64,000 nucleotides of DNA from Candidatus Gromoviella agglomerans (GCF_021065005.1 NZ_CP069247.1:496001-560000), one strand, 5' to 3'. Positions 1 to 9,484 are shown, counted from the stretch's first letter. The notes: generated by a model from the sequence alone, not told the origin. Numbers and translations: made by a program.

Positions 1-88
1 CAAAAGATATGTTATGTAGGATAAAGTTCTTTTTTCTCCAAAATGAGCTGTCTTTAGATACAGATAGATTTGATATTTTTAAGCTCAT
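1..88 (-). CDS. ABC transporter ATP-binding protein, N-terminal fragment (runs off the window)
   Basis: On the minus strand an ATG at 88 opens a frame that stays open to the window edge (29 codons). The peptide begins MSLKISNLSVSK and continues to ILHNISF. This is the usual first strand of an ABC ATPase, the stretch that precedes the Walker A loop (pattern LxIxNLSVS...ILxxISF). The Walker motifs would lie outside the window, so neither substrate nor subfamily can be read. A plus-strand frame over the same bases (3-110) is also open but matches nothing I know. The gene diverges from tRNA-Gly at 178. Confidence 0.55.
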   Translation of the reverse strand, partial: MSLKISNLSVSKDSSFWRKKNFILHNISF

Positions 89-177
89 TGCAGATACCTA
101 CATAATATAGTGCATGATACATAAGTTTGTTTATATAATATAGATTAATAGGAAAAATTTGTGTATTATTATGTTGT

Positions 178-250
178 GCGGGTGTAGCTTAGTTGGTAGA
201 GCGTAACCTTGCCAAGGTTGAGGTCGAGAGTTCGAGTCTCTTCACCCGCT
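178..250 (+). tRNA. tRNA-Gly (GCC)
   Basis: A full cloverleaf folds here. The acceptor stem is GCGGGTG with CACCCGC, the D arm is GCTTAGTTGGTAGAGC, and the anticodon loop is TTGCCAA with anticodon GCC at 211-213. The T arm contains GTTCGAGTC and the discriminator base is T. CCA is not encoded. An AT-rich -10-like TATAAT lies about 35 bases upstream. It is a different isoacceptor from the tRNA-Gly at 10233. Confidence 0.95.
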
Positions 251-498
251 CAGTTATGTTTCAAAGTTGTTTGTTACATATTCATTGTATTGAGGTAATT
301 TTTCATGACGAAGATGTATTGTATGACTGTTGACGATCATCTTAAAATAATGATTATAGTTTATGTTTTTATATATCTTCGATTAAACAAGAAGAATTTG
401 ATCACAATGATGTTGATCAAGGAAGTATTTGCTGCTCAAATCTAATTTAACTGATGTTGTTACAGTTTGAGTACAATATAAATGATTTTTTCGTTTGT

Positions 499-2382
499 CT
501 AAGCAATGCATTTAATTTGATTTTTGACAATTTTAATATTATCACCATATTTTTCTACCAATATGTGAAATTGGCTTATATCTATAAATTTAAATATTTT
601 AAGGAAATTTTTGTATGTTATTTGAATACCTTCATTCATTAATGAAAATCTAATATCATCGATTATGAGATCTGCTCCATTTCCAAGAAATTTCTGCAGG
701 TTTTTAGTATTTGTTGTATGACAAATTTTGAATGATAACTTTCCGTATTTATTTCGCTGAACGATTTTATCGTTTGTTATTTCGATTATTGAGATCGGTT
801 GATGAAAGTTGTTGTAAATCAATACTATAAAACTTGCTGCTGTTATAGGAATTTTATATAGACTTTTTGTAAAGCATACAAAGAATATTACAAATGTGAA
901 AAATAGAACTTCTGCTCCAGAAATGCTGTAGTATTCAAAATTGATTGAGTGTAAATTTGCGACAAATGATGCAATTTTTCGTAAAATATCAATGCTTATA
1001 TCAAGTGGATAAATAGTTATTGGATTGGTACAAAATAGGCTCAGTACTAGTGTAACTATACATAGTGGCATTATTACTGATATTGTTAATGGAATTGCTA
1101 TGATGTTTGATATTATGCCGTAAAGTGTGAATTGCTTAAAGAAGAAAACAGTGTATAAAGCTGTTGCAAAAGTTGACGCAAGCGAAGATGAAAGTATTTC
1201 TTTCGTATATGATGTGATATTTCTTTTAGTTGAAATGCTTCTTGATATACTTGCTAGCCCTATGACAGCTGCAAAAGATAATACAAATCCCGGATTCATC
1301 AGAGATAAAGGAGTAATCCATAGGATTATTGATGCAGCAACTGATATATTTCGTACAAGAATTGTTTTTCTATGAAAAATTATGCCAACAAAAATGAATG
1401 ATGTCATCAAGAAGGCTCTGATTGCAGATATACTTCCGCCAGACAAAAGAGAGTATATTGATGTGCATATTATAGATATTATTCCAGCGAATCTCTTTGA
1501 ATTTATCATGAAAAATGGCATGAGTATTGTATGAAAAATGAAAAATACTATGGAAGCTATGATCGACATGTGCAATCCAGATATGGCGAGTAAGTGAGCT
1601 AATCCAGATTGACTGAAATCTCTTTTTATGTAAGCTGTTTCTTCTGATATACCGGTAATTAGTGCTGATGCGATGCCTCCGTTAATTTGCCCTAATTGCT
1701 TGAGGAAATTTTGATGAATTTTTATTCTGACTTTTTGTATAAATGTTAATTTTTCATATTTATTGCGTGATAATTTATCGTGAATAATAGTACATTTACA
1801 TGAAATTCCACTTAATTTGCTAATTATTCTTTCATACGGTTGATATGATGTGTTGCTAATCGGCTTAAGCGTTGTATCTATTTCGATGATATCTCCTGTA
1901 AATATGGGTTTGTTTGATGATAATTTAATGTATTTTATTGATTTTAATAAATCTTCACTCTTACTGTTTTTTGTTATACTTATTGGTTTTAGAATTGCAT
2001 TATGGCGAATTTCTCCCATTTTGTTTTTTATATGAGTTTTTACACATACAATTTCACCCTGTAAGTGAACTTTTTCTGAATTAGCTAATAATTCTGTGGT
2101 TGAGCATAATATGTGAAGATGAATAATGATTGCTCCTGTTAACAATCCCGATGTGATTAATATTAATTTCTGTAAAATATCCTGTTTGTACTTTGCATAA
2201 AATGCAGATATTGCAAATACTGATAATGTGCAATATATAAAGAAGTTTTGGTATGTTAAATGACATAAAATTCCAATTATCAAGAAATATGGCATCAATA
2301 AAATTAAAAAATCAAGAGTAATTTGTGTACGTATATCTCTGATAATATTGCAGTTATATATCAAATCTATAAATCTTTGCAT
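499..2382 (-). CDS. comEC: ComEC/Rec2-type competence membrane protein
   Basis: This 627-residue polytopic protein is of the ComEC/Rec2 type, the inner-membrane channel that passes single-stranded DNA into the cytoplasm during natural transformation. The N-terminus has several membrane segments and a soluble DUF4131-like part. The competence-domain signature GLAHLLAISGLHMSI lies near residue 255 and is followed by many hydrophobic helices. The last ~110 residues are soluble and lack the metal-binding histidines of a metallo-beta-lactamase domain, so the length is near that of the shorter family members. It is the last gene of the minus-strand run from glyQ, 40 bases after dapB. No other competence gene is in the window, so uptake of DNA cannot be inferred from this gene alone. 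Confidence 0.85.
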   Translation of the reverse strand: MQRFIDLIYNCNIIRDIRTQITLDFLILLMPYFLIIGILCHLTYQNFFIYCTLSVFAISAFYAKYKQDILQKLILITSGLLTGAIIIHLHILCSTTELLANSEKVHLQGEIVCVKTHIKNKMGEIRHNAILKPISITKNSKSEDLLKSIKYIKLSSNKPIFTGDIIEIDTTLKPISNTSYQPYERIISKLSGISCKCTIIHDKLSRNKYEKLTFIQKVRIKIHQNFLKQLGQINGGIASALITGISEETAYIKRDFSQSGLAHLLAISGLHMSIIASIVFFIFHTILMPFFMINSKRFAGIISIICTSIYSLLSGGSISAIRAFLMTSFIFVGIIFHRKTILVRNISVAASIILWITPLSLMNPGFVLSFAAVIGLASISRSISTKRNITSYTKEILSSSLASTFATALYTVFFFKQFTLYGIISNIIAIPLTISVIMPLCIVTLVLSLFCTNPITIYPLDISIDILRKIASFVANLHSINFEYYSISGAEVLFFTFVIFFVCFTKSLYKIPITAASFIVLIYNNFHQPISIIEITNDKIVQRNKYGKLSFKICHTTNTKNLQKFLGNGADLIIDDIRFSLMNEGIQITYKNFLKIFKFIDISQFHILVEKYGDNIKIVKNQIKCIA

Positions 2383-2422
2383 GTGAATAAGTTTTATTTT
2401 GCAAGATTATATATTGAAGTAA

Positions 2423-3157
2423 TTATTCGTCCAATGATAAGTAGTCTTTTAAAAAATCGCTCATACTAAATATTCCTTTTCTCTTGCTTATCCATATTCC
2501 AGCTTCGATTGCGCCTTTTGCGAAAATTTCTCTTGAAAGAGCTTTATGAGAGATCGAAATCTCCTCAAATTCTGTGAAATAACTAACTGTATGAGTTCCT
2601 TTTTCATTTCCTTTTCTCTCAAAAGAAAATTCCCTTGTGTTAGGAATATGCTCTCTTATGATTTCTAATGTTTTTTTTGCTGTGCCTGAAGGTGCATCTT
2701 TTTTTTCTGCGTGATGAATCTCATGTCCTGTAGCTGAAAAATTAAACTTGGATAATGTTTTTGTTGCTTGTTTTATCAAATTCCAAAATATATTTACTCC
2801 TATTGAGAAATTTGATGAATGTAAAAATGCTGAATCTGTCGTGTATGGAAATTTATTCCAATTCTCGTATATGAATTCATAGTTCCATCCTGTTGTTCCG
2901 GATATTATTTTTGACCCCATACCTAGTAGAGTTTTTATTCTGTCCAAGCATCCTGTTCCATCAGAAAAGTCGATAATCACTATATTTTGCAAAAATTCCT
3001 CGTTTTGTGATGCAAGTATACACAATTGTTTGAAGTCATCTTCATTGTTTATAATTGAATGTAAGTCATTTTTTTGAATTAATGACTCTATCGCGTGTCC
3101 CATTTTCCCATATCCAATAAGGATTATTTGTATGTTTTTTGAAGATAGTTCGTACAT
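2423..3157 (-). CDS. dapB: 4-hydroxy-tetrahydrodipicolinate reductase
   Basis: DapB reduces the cyclic product of DapA to tetrahydrodipicolinate with NAD(P)H, in the diaminopimelate/lysine pathway. The N-terminal Rossmann motif GYGKMG is at residues 15-20. The active-site signature HHAEKKDAPSGTA is at 148-160, with the catalytic His pair and the conserved Lys. At 244 residues it is slightly short for the family. It lies between putP and comEC with gaps of 35 and 40 bases, in what looks like one transcript. Together with asd (44126) and dapC (55167) it supports a kept route to meso-diaminopimelate for peptidoglycan. Confidence 0.95.
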   Translation of the reverse strand: MYELSSKNIQIILIGYGKMGHAIESLIQKNDLHSIINNEDDFKQLCILASQNEEFLQNIVIIDFSDGTGCLDRIKTLLGMGSKIISGTTGWNYEFIYENWNKFPYTTDSAFLHSSNFSIGVNIFWNLIKQATKTLSKFNFSATGHEIHHAEKKDAPSGTAKKTLEIIREHIPNTREFSFERKGNEKGTHTVSYFTEFEEISISHKALSREIFAKGAIEAGIWISKRKGIFSMSDFLKDYLSLDE

Positions 3158-3192
3158 GTGATTAAGTGAAATTTTACAATTTTATCAGATAA

Positions 3193-4596
3193 TTATGAGC
3201 AGGATAATGATTTGTTGCTATTTTTGTGTATGAATCTTCCAAATAAAATGCCAATTATACTCAAAACAAACCCTGGAATCATTTCGTACAGGTCTTGATC
3301 CACTATTTGAGACCATTTTAAAAATCCGCAAAGAATTACTCCAAAAAACCCCATAACAATTCCTAGAAATATTTCATAAAAATAACATCGTTTTGAGTAA
3401 ATTGAGTATACAATTACTGCACCAAAAGATGATCCTAATCCAGCCCACGAATATGCTACTAAGTCCATAATTTTGTTCTCTGGATTAAATGACACTATGA
3501 ACGATAGTCCGGATGTTATGAATATTGGTATGAACGATAATCCAAATGAGTTTAGCTTTATATAATAGCTTATTTTGCTCATTAATATGGAAGAACATGC
3601 TAATGTTTGTGCGCAAATTGTACTTAGTATAGCAGCTATTACTCCAGAGAAAATTATTCCGATCATGTGTGTTCCAAAGCTATTAAATACGGCATGAAAA
3701 AATAGTTGCTCAGGGTCTTCAACCGTCCACATGGTTTTTCCTATGCACCCGATTGTTACAGCACAAGAAAAAGCAATTATCATCCAGCTTAAGCAAAATT
3801 TTCTTGCTTTCTCGATGTTCTCTGAAGATTTTGATGCCATGAATTTTAACAGTAAGTGAGGTTCTCCAAGATATCCAAGCCCCCAGCACAAAGATGAAAT
3901 TATCGATATATAAGAATAATCATTCTTTGAGTATATCCACTGGTGAATTTCATTTATTATGTTCGTGCTGCGCCTTGTGTACAAAGGAATTGATATTAAT
4001 GTCAGCATTATAAGTGATACTTGAATAATATCAAGTTTCCCCATCGCTTTCATTCCTCCAATTGAAGAGTACAATATTATGAAAATTGTGAAGATTTTTA
4101 GTGCATTGTGGTATTTTATACCTGTGAAACACTGTACTAGTATTGCTCCACTTTTTAATCCAGACGCGATGTATATTACTAGAAATATTAAGATGATTAT
4201 TGAACTGAGTGTTTTTATAATTGATGAGTTTTTACCGTTTACACAGCATTTACTTAAATACTCTGGAATTGTCATTGAATCTGTCTCAATAGTCCTTTGT
4301 CTTAATTTTGCTGCTACGTATTTCCAGCTAATGTATGACCCAATGATCAAACCTATTGGAATTAGTGATTGACTCATTCCATAAGTATAAACAGCTGCGG
4401 GTAAAGATATTATGACCCAGCTGCTAGTGTCTGCTGATGCGACGCTCATTGCTGTTTGTATTGTTGTCATCTGTCTCCCTGCTAGCATATGATCTGTTAT
4501 TGCTTTTGACCTGAATACGATGCTCAGTATTAGCATAATTCCTAGGTATGTACATAAGTATATTAATATGCTGCTTGCGTGTTCTAGATGATTCAT
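3193..4596 (-). CDS. putP: Sodium/proline symporter family protein
   Basis: This 467-residue protein is of the sodium:solute symporter (SSS) family, most like PutP, which imports proline with Na+. About 12 hydrophobic segments are visible. The early SSS signature LAGRQMTTIQTAMSVASADT (residues ~38-57) resembles the PutP stretch containing GGRSLGPxxxALSAGASDMS. It lies 22 bases after glyS and 35 before dapB. An amino-acid importer fits a host-dependent life style, but the substrate assignment rests on overall resemblance only. Confidence 0.8.
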   Translation of the reverse strand: MNHLEHASSILIYLCTYLGIMLILSIVFRSKAITDHMLAGRQMTTIQTAMSVASADTSSWVIISLPAAVYTYGMSQSLIPIGLIIGSYISWKYVAAKLRQRTIETDSMTIPEYLSKCCVNGKNSSIIKTLSSIIILIFLVIYIASGLKSGAILVQCFTGIKYHNALKIFTIFIILYSSIGGMKAMGKLDIIQVSLIMLTLISIPLYTRRSTNIINEIHQWIYSKNDYSYISIISSLCWGLGYLGEPHLLLKFMASKSSENIEKARKFCLSWMIIAFSCAVTIGCIGKTMWTVEDPEQLFFHAVFNSFGTHMIGIIFSGVIAAILSTICAQTLACSSILMSKISYYIKLNSFGLSFIPIFITSGLSFIVSFNPENKIMDLVAYSWAGLGSSFGAVIVYSIYSKRCYFYEIFLGIVMGFFGVILCGFLKWSQIVDQDLYEMIPGFVLSIIGILFGRFIHKNSNKSLSCS

Positions 4597-4618
4597 TAAT
4601 GATTGAAATCACGGTAAA

Positions 4619-6637
4619 TCATTTTGTTTCGCAAAAAATGATGTTGTCAAGTAATTTATGAAACATAAACGCGATATCGTAGTTAATTGACTCCTTTGAA
4701 TCGTGAATAGCTTCTGTATCTATCAAATGGTTTACTTTATCAATGTTTTCAATTGCATATTTTATATTTGATTCCAATTCTGATGAAGACACACCTTCTA
4801 TTTTATTCATTAATGTCCTGTGAAATGTAGTTTTGTGATCTAGGCTATCCATCTTATCTTGTTCGTTAATATTATGATTGTATTCAGTTATTAGTCCAGA
4901 TAACCTTTTATGAAGGCTGATCATTTTATCAAAATACTCATAATTTTCTTGCAATATTTTTGCACGATTCATTTCAGTGTGAAAATTGTATTTTTTGAGT
5001 AAATTCATTTTGCTCAAAATATCTTTATGAATATTCATTTCGTCCGAGAAGACTCTATAGGTTCTATCTATTAAAAATGATGAGAGTTTTTGTGATTGTA
5101 TATCAAAATTTTGCTTGTCTGATGCAAATGATTTTGCCCATACTTCTATAAGTGATATTAGATCATTTATGGAAAAATCTTCAATGTTGCAAAGCATTTT
5201 TATTACAGAATTTCCACTACGTTTTAAGCTAAAGGGATCACCGCTGCTCTTGGGAGTGATATCTAACATGAAAAACATAATCAGTTTATCTATATTGTCG
5301 ATAAGAATGATGTGTTTAGTAATGTTATTCAATTTATCAGTAATTTTATACTGGTTATATTGATTGTATATTGCATCGAAAATTTCATTCTTATGCTGAT
5401 GCTGATGCTTGAAATGATAAGCTCCTATTATCCCCTGTAATTCTGGAAATTCCTGAACGGTTTGTAAAATTAGATCTAATTTTGAATACTCAATTGCTAT
5501 AATGATGTTATCGTAAATTTCTTTCTGACTGCAAATCCATTTCGCGATCTCCTTCATTCGTTGTATCTTATCAAAGATTGTTCCGAATCCTTCATAATAT
5601 GTCTTTTGTCTTAGTTTGTTCTCGCATACCGATTTTTGAGTATTTATATCTAATCTCCAGAAAAATAGAGCATCTTCAAGACGAGCTGATATAACATTTT
5701 CGTTCCCATTGATGATTTTATCTTTTCTTTCAGATAATGAGTCTGATACTATGCAAAATTTTGGAAATAAATCGTTTTTGATATAAAAAGCACGTTGGTG
5801 ATTTTTTAAAACAGTGAAGATTATCTCTGAAGGGAGTTCTAGAAATTTTTTTTCAAAGCTCCCGGTGAGAACAGATGGAAATTCCGCATTGTAAGCATTC
5901 TCTTCTACGATTGATGCGTTCTCATTTGTGAGATGAAACTCACATTTGTTGTTTTTGTATGCTTCAGTTAATTGATTTATGATTTTTTCTTCTCTCTCTT
6001 TTTGAGCTAATATTACCCGTTGCATGGAATTTTCATAATTTGTAGCATTTGTGATTATTACTTGACGATTTAATTGACGATGATCAGAAGTCTTGTTGCT
6101 TGTGGTGATGTAATCGTACTGCCATGTCATGAGTTTATCGTTTAGTAAGGATAATATTGATATTATTGGTCGAAACCAATGAAGTGTGGATTCGCTCCAT
6201 CTCATCATTTTTGGCCCCTTAGTTTCGTAAATAAATTTATTAGATAAATGTTGTAGTAAAGACTCAATTGATTGTGTAGATGATTCTTTTGTAAGTTCCC
6301 AAAAAGTTTTATCTTTGAATGTTTTCTTTGTACAATTTGTTTCTGTAGCATTATTTGCAATTAAAAATGCCTCAAATGCATCAATATTTGATATTTCTGG
6401 ACCTTGCTTTCTTACAGCTTTTGATATGAAAGTTAAAGGAAAATTCCATATTTTAGCTATAACTCTGCGAGAAGTCGAAAATAGCTGAAATTCACATGGT
6501 ATCTCAGTAGATCCGTAAGTTTTGAATGTGCTGTTTATGTGTTTATTCCACTCTTGTAAGATGAATTTTTGAGAATGTGATGGCAATTCTCCGCATAATA
6601 ACTCAAATATGAAAGTATTTTGGTCTTGTGATTTCAT
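4619..6637 (-). CDS. glyS: Glycyl-tRNA synthetase beta subunit
   Basis: This is the beta chain (672 residues) of the alpha2-beta2 bacterial glycyl-tRNA synthetase; it carries tRNA-binding and HD-like domains. The family signature near the N-terminus is seen in FIFELLCGELPSHS and in the GPEIS segment. Later blocks include LEDALFFWRLD and GSFEKKFLELPSEI. The start codon abuts the stop of glyQ, giving translational coupling of the two subunits. The length is near the usual ~690. Confidence 0.95.
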   Translation of the reverse strand: MKSQDQNTFIFELLCGELPSHSQKFILQEWNKHINSTFKTYGSTEIPCEFQLFSTSRRVIAKIWNFPLTFISKAVRKQGPEISNIDAFEAFLIANNATETNCTKKTFKDKTFWELTKESSTQSIESLLQHLSNKFIYETKGPKMMRWSESTLHWFRPIISILSLLNDKLMTWQYDYITTSNKTSDHRQLNRQVIITNATNYENSMQRVILAQKEREEKIINQLTEAYKNNKCEFHLTNENASIVEENAYNAEFPSVLTGSFEKKFLELPSEIIFTVLKNHQRAFYIKNDLFPKFCIVSDSLSERKDKIINGNENVISARLEDALFFWRLDINTQKSVCENKLRQKTYYEGFGTIFDKIQRMKEIAKWICSQKEIYDNIIIAIEYSKLDLILQTVQEFPELQGIIGAYHFKHQHQHKNEIFDAIYNQYNQYKITDKLNNITKHIILIDNIDKLIMFFMLDITPKSSGDPFSLKRSGNSVIKMLCNIEDFSINDLISLIEVWAKSFASDKQNFDIQSQKLSSFLIDRTYRVFSDEMNIHKDILSKMNLLKKYNFHTEMNRAKILQENYEYFDKMISLHKRLSGLITEYNHNINEQDKMDSLDHKTTFHRTLMNKIEGVSSSELESNIKYAIENIDKVNHLIDTEAIHDSKESINYDIAFMFHKLLDNIIFCETK

Positions 6638-7525
6638 TTATAAATCTCCCAGGCTAAAACGTAATGAATGCTCTTGATTGTTCTCAAGATATCTGTGAGC
6701 GCATAAAGATGCAAGTTCTCGAATCTTTAAAATATTGTTACATCTTTCGCTTGTGCTTATGACTCCTCTAGCTTCCATTAAGTTGAATAAATGACTTGAT
6801 TTTATGCAATACTCGTATGCAGGAAGTATTAAGCCCTTATCAATTAAACGCCTGCACTCAAGTAGTGATTCGAAAAATTGTCGAGATATTATATCTGTTG
6901 CAGCTTCATTGAAATTGAATTCTGAGCACTCTTTCTCCTGAATGTAAAATAAGTCTCGATATTTTACATCGTCTGACCATATTAGATCGTATGTATTTTG
7001 ACAGTTTTGAACACACATAGCGAGTCTTTCTATTCCATATGTTATCTCAACAGTAATGGGATTGCATTGAACAGATGCAAATTGCTGAAAGTATGTGAAC
7101 TGTAGAATTTCCATTCCATTGTACTGTACTTCCCATCCTATTCCAGATGCGCCTAATGTCGGGCTTTCCCAATTGTCTTCCAGAAATCGAATCTCATTTT
7201 CGTCTGGGGTAATTCCTATTTTCTCTAAACTTTTTAGTGCGAGTTCTTGTGCATGAAGTGGAGATGGTTTTAAAGTGACCTGAAATTGATGAAATTTCTG
7301 CAATCTGTTAGGATTTTCTCCGTATCTTCCGTCAAATGGTCTCCGACATACCTGAATAAATGCGCAATTCCATTTTGATTTGGTTATTGATCTGAAAAAG
7401 GTCTCTGGGTGAAATGTGCCTGCTCCCATCTCCATATCATACTGTGGTAAAATCGTACATCCGTAATCTTTCCAAAATTGCTGCAGATTGAGAATTATGT
7501 CCTCTATATTCATTTTTCTTATCAT
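6638..7525 (-). CDS. glyQ: Glycyl-tRNA synthetase alpha subunit
   Basis: This is the catalytic alpha chain (295 residues) of the heterotetrameric glycyl-tRNA synthetase, which charges the two tRNA-Gly species found in this window. The class II start YGCTILPQYDMEMGAGTFHP and the family block GRYGENPNRLQ are intact. A second in-frame ATG four codons downstream (7513) is an alternative start. It is the first gene of a five-gene minus-strand run (glyQ-glyS-putP-dapB-comEC). A minus-strand -10-like TATAAA lies at 7560-7565. Confidence 0.95.
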   Translation of the reverse strand: MIRKMNIEDIILNLQQFWKDYGCTILPQYDMEMGAGTFHPETFFRSITKSKWNCAFIQVCRRPFDGRYGENPNRLQKFHQFQVTLKPSPLHAQELALKSLEKIGITPDENEIRFLEDNWESPTLGASGIGWEVQYNGMEILQFTYFQQFASVQCNPITVEITYGIERLAMCVQNCQNTYDLIWSDDVKYRDLFYIQEKECSEFNFNEAATDIISRQFFESLLECRRLIDKGLILPAYEYCIKSSHLFNLMEARGVISTSERCNNILKIRELASLCAHRYLENNQEHSLRFSLGDL

Positions 7526-7645
7526 TTAAGTATTGCATTTTATTTGATTTTTTTGCAAATTTATAGTGAAAAATCTTTATGATTGAAATTTTTGAACATG
7601 TTATAGAATAATGAAAATTTTAATGGTACAATTCAGCATTTCTTT

Positions 7646-8263
7646 TTGAAGTTTGTTGTGCAAATATTGAGTATTACAGTAGAAAACGGAGATAAGGTTA
7701 GGTGTAAGTATTTAAGGTCTTCTTCTTACTCTCCTCTTGTTTTGTTTCTGGTTCATCGTGTAAATGATTCTGTTCAGAATTCTATTGTAAATACTTTGCG
7801 TGGATTGCATTTTAATGTTTTGGTTATGGAAGCTAGATCCACTAATCGAGATCTTATGAATGCTGTTTTTTGCTGGTCTAGGTTGCGCTCTCTGAATCCA
7901 TACGCTTCAAAGTGTTTTGTCATTGGAGTCAATGATGGTGCTTGGGTCGGAATGCAGCTTTTAATGAGGAGACCGGAATTTGATAGATTTATAGCAATTA
8001 ATCCTCCTATTAAGACTAGCGATTTCTCTTTTTTGGCTCCATGTCCTTGTTCTGGAATAATTATTGATGCTCCTGTTTCTGAAGGTGAGTCTTTGCAATG
8101 TACGAGTGAAGTGTCTAAGTTTGTTCAAAAAACATCCATTAACTCTCCGATAAAGCTTGAGCACTGTAAGTTAAGTGGTGGATTTTCATCCGATACGCCC
8201 GATGTTATTGCTGGTGTTATAAGGGATTATATTGTATCTTCTTTTAATGCTATAGCCTCTTAG
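7646..8263 (+). CDS. Degenerate alpha/beta hydrolase (COG2945-like), active-site residues lost
   Basis: The protein resembles the ~210-residue alpha/beta hydrolase often found beside Fe-S cluster genes in alphaproteobacteria; the block WVGMQLLMRRPEFDRFIAIN followed by PP and DFSFLAPCPCSG is close to that family as I recall it. The nucleophile elbow, normally GFSFGAW, reads GVNDGAW, so the serine is missing. The C-terminal GANHFF-type histidine is replaced by SGGFSSD. Catalysis by the normal triad is therefore not expected, although the frame is intact. TTG at 7646 or GTG at 7658 could be the start. An extended -10 (TGGTACAAT, 7624-7632) sits just upstream. The gene precedes an exported protein and iscU. 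Confidence 0.75.
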   Translation: MKFVVQILSITVENGDKVRCKYLRSSSYSPLVLFLVHRVNDSVQNSIVNTLRGLHFNVLVMEARSTNRDLMNAVFCWSRLRSLNPYASKCFVIGVNDGAWVGMQLLMRRPEFDRFIAINPPIKTSDFSFLAPCPCSGIIIDAPVSEGESLQCTSEVSKFVQKTSINSPIKLEHCKLSGGFSSDTPDVIAGVIRDYIVSSFNAIAS

Positions 8264-8266
8264 TGA

Positions 8267-9010
8267 GTGTGTATGTTCTTTATTGCTTTTATTTTTTCTC
8301 TCTTTTTTGTTCATTTTTCTTGGGGAATTTCCGATCAGTACGTTCGTACTATTCATAATGTTGTTGTGTGTAATAGCGATGTAGAACAGATGTGCTTGTT
8401 ATTTAAAAATATATTCGGAGTAACTGATTCTGATATGATTAATGTACATAAAAAAATTCGTGCGAGTATATTAAATATGCTTAATCTCTACGCTAATTCG
8501 CGTGAGGTCAAATACAGAGATGTGCGTGATTTTGTTATTTCTGCTACTGGAAGGGATTTTGACTTAATTTTGGGATCTTGTGCTAATATTGGTGTGAGTC
8601 GTAAAAATGCTCTTTTGTTTTTTGCTGTTTTTAAAAATGAGATAGATAGTATTAGACTTTTAGTTCGTAAAGCAATGTCTTCAATAAATGACATTGACAG
8701 TATGATTTTTTTATCTTTGAAAGATGCGGGAGTGTTGAGAGTTTTTGTCCCTTTGTCGAGTGATGCAACTGCCCATAAGTCTTTGATAGATAAGCTTATG
8801 AATTTGAAAAGCGATCCTTCAAGATTGTTGGAGCAATTGAGACTGCAATACGATTGTCGAGATCATTTTATTCGAGATAAGTCTCATAGTGAAGCTGTTT
8901 CAGTTGATGGCGGTACTCTCGTTTATATTAATCAAGGAGTGGGTTTTTCTTCTGCTGATTTAATTAATTTGATTGCTTTAAAAATTGCTGTAAATTCAAT
9001 TTATACTTAA
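8267..9010 (+). CDS. Exported protein of unknown function
   Basis: I do not recognise this 247-residue protein. The N-terminus (MFFIAFIFSLFFVHFSWG) is a hydrophobic signal sequence ending near Gly-Ile-Ser. The mature part is mixed helical, with few cysteines and no obvious repeats or catalytic motif. The start is GTG at 8267 or, more likely, ATG at 8273. It begins 3 bases after the hydrolase gene and ends about 60 before iscU, so the three appear co-transcribed. In related clusters a cysteine desulfurase might be expected here, but a signal sequence and the absence of a PLP lysine motif argue against that. Confidence 0.7.
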   Translation: MCMFFIAFIFSLFFVHFSWGISDQYVRTIHNVVVCNSDVEQMCLLFKNIFGVTDSDMINVHKKIRASILNMLNLYANSREVKYRDVRDFVISATGRDFDLILGSCANIGVSRKNALLFFAVFKNEIDSIRLLVRKAMSSINDIDSMIFLSLKDAGVLRVFVPLSSDATAHKSLIDKLMNLKSDPSRLLEQLRLQYDCRDHFIRDKSHSEAVSVDGGTLVYINQGVGFSSADLINLIALKIAVNSIYT

Positions 9011-9068
9011 TAGTGTTTTTTTTGATTGATATGTGTCTATAATCCTTTGTGTTGTGTTTTTTTTTATT

Positions 9069-9476
9069 ATGACTTACAGTAAGAAAGTGATTGATCACTA
9101 CGAGAATCCCAGAAATGTCGGGTCTTTTGATAAAAATGATATGAACGTTGGCACTGGAATAGTTGGAGCTCCCGCATGTGGTGATGTTATGAAATTGCAG
9201 ATTATGGTTGATTCAGAGACTGGAATGATAAATGATGTTGTTTTTAAGACTTTTGGTTGTGGGTCTGCTATTGCTTCTAGCTCGCTTGTGACTGAATTGC
9301 TAATGGGCAGGCATATTGATGACGTGCTTTCAATCAAAAATACTGATATAGCATCTGATTTGCAGTTGCCGAAAATAAAAAGTCATTGTTCTGTCCTTGC
9401 TGAAGAGGCAATAAAGGAGGCTGTGGAGGATTATAAGCAAAAAAGGAAGTCTCTAGCTGCGTTAAAGAAGGTTTAG
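9069..9476 (+). CDS. iscU: Iron-sulfur cluster scaffold IscU
   Basis: IscU is the scaffold on which [2Fe-2S] clusters are built from IscS-derived sulfur. All three ligand cysteines are present: GAPACGDVM (with the neighbouring Asp), FGCGSAIASSS and KSHCSVLAEEA. I place the start at the ATG at 9069 (MTYSKKVIDHYENPRNVG), because the 12 residues upstream of it in frame have no counterpart in the family. The C-terminus has a Lys-rich tail beyond the core. iscA follows after 8 bases with a GGAGG ribosome-binding site. No iscS, hscA, hscB or fdx is in the window. Confidence 0.93.
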   Translation: MTYSKKVIDHYENPRNVGSFDKNDMNVGTGIVGAPACGDVMKLQIMVDSETGMINDVVFKTFGCGSAIASSSLVTELLMGRHIDDVLSIKNTDIASDLQLPKIKSHCSVLAEEAIKEAVEDYKQKRKSLAALKKV

Positions 9477-9484
9477 GAGGCAAA

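Noticed and set aside
3-110. Plus-strand open frame (KDMLCRIKFFFLQNE...) at the left edge as a gene end
   Set aside because: The minus-strand frame over the same bases looks like a genuine ABC ATPase start; 35 open codons is not unusual in AT-rich DNA.
305-445. Small 46-codon ORF after tRNA-Gly (MTKMYCMTVDDHLK...)
   Set aside because: GAGG lies 10 bases upstream, but the composition is ordinary for AT-rich non-coding DNA and I see no family resemblance.
8267-9010. A divergent cysteine desulfurase in the isc cluster
   Set aside because: The protein has a signal sequence, is far too short, and has no PLP-lysine or active-site cysteine motif.
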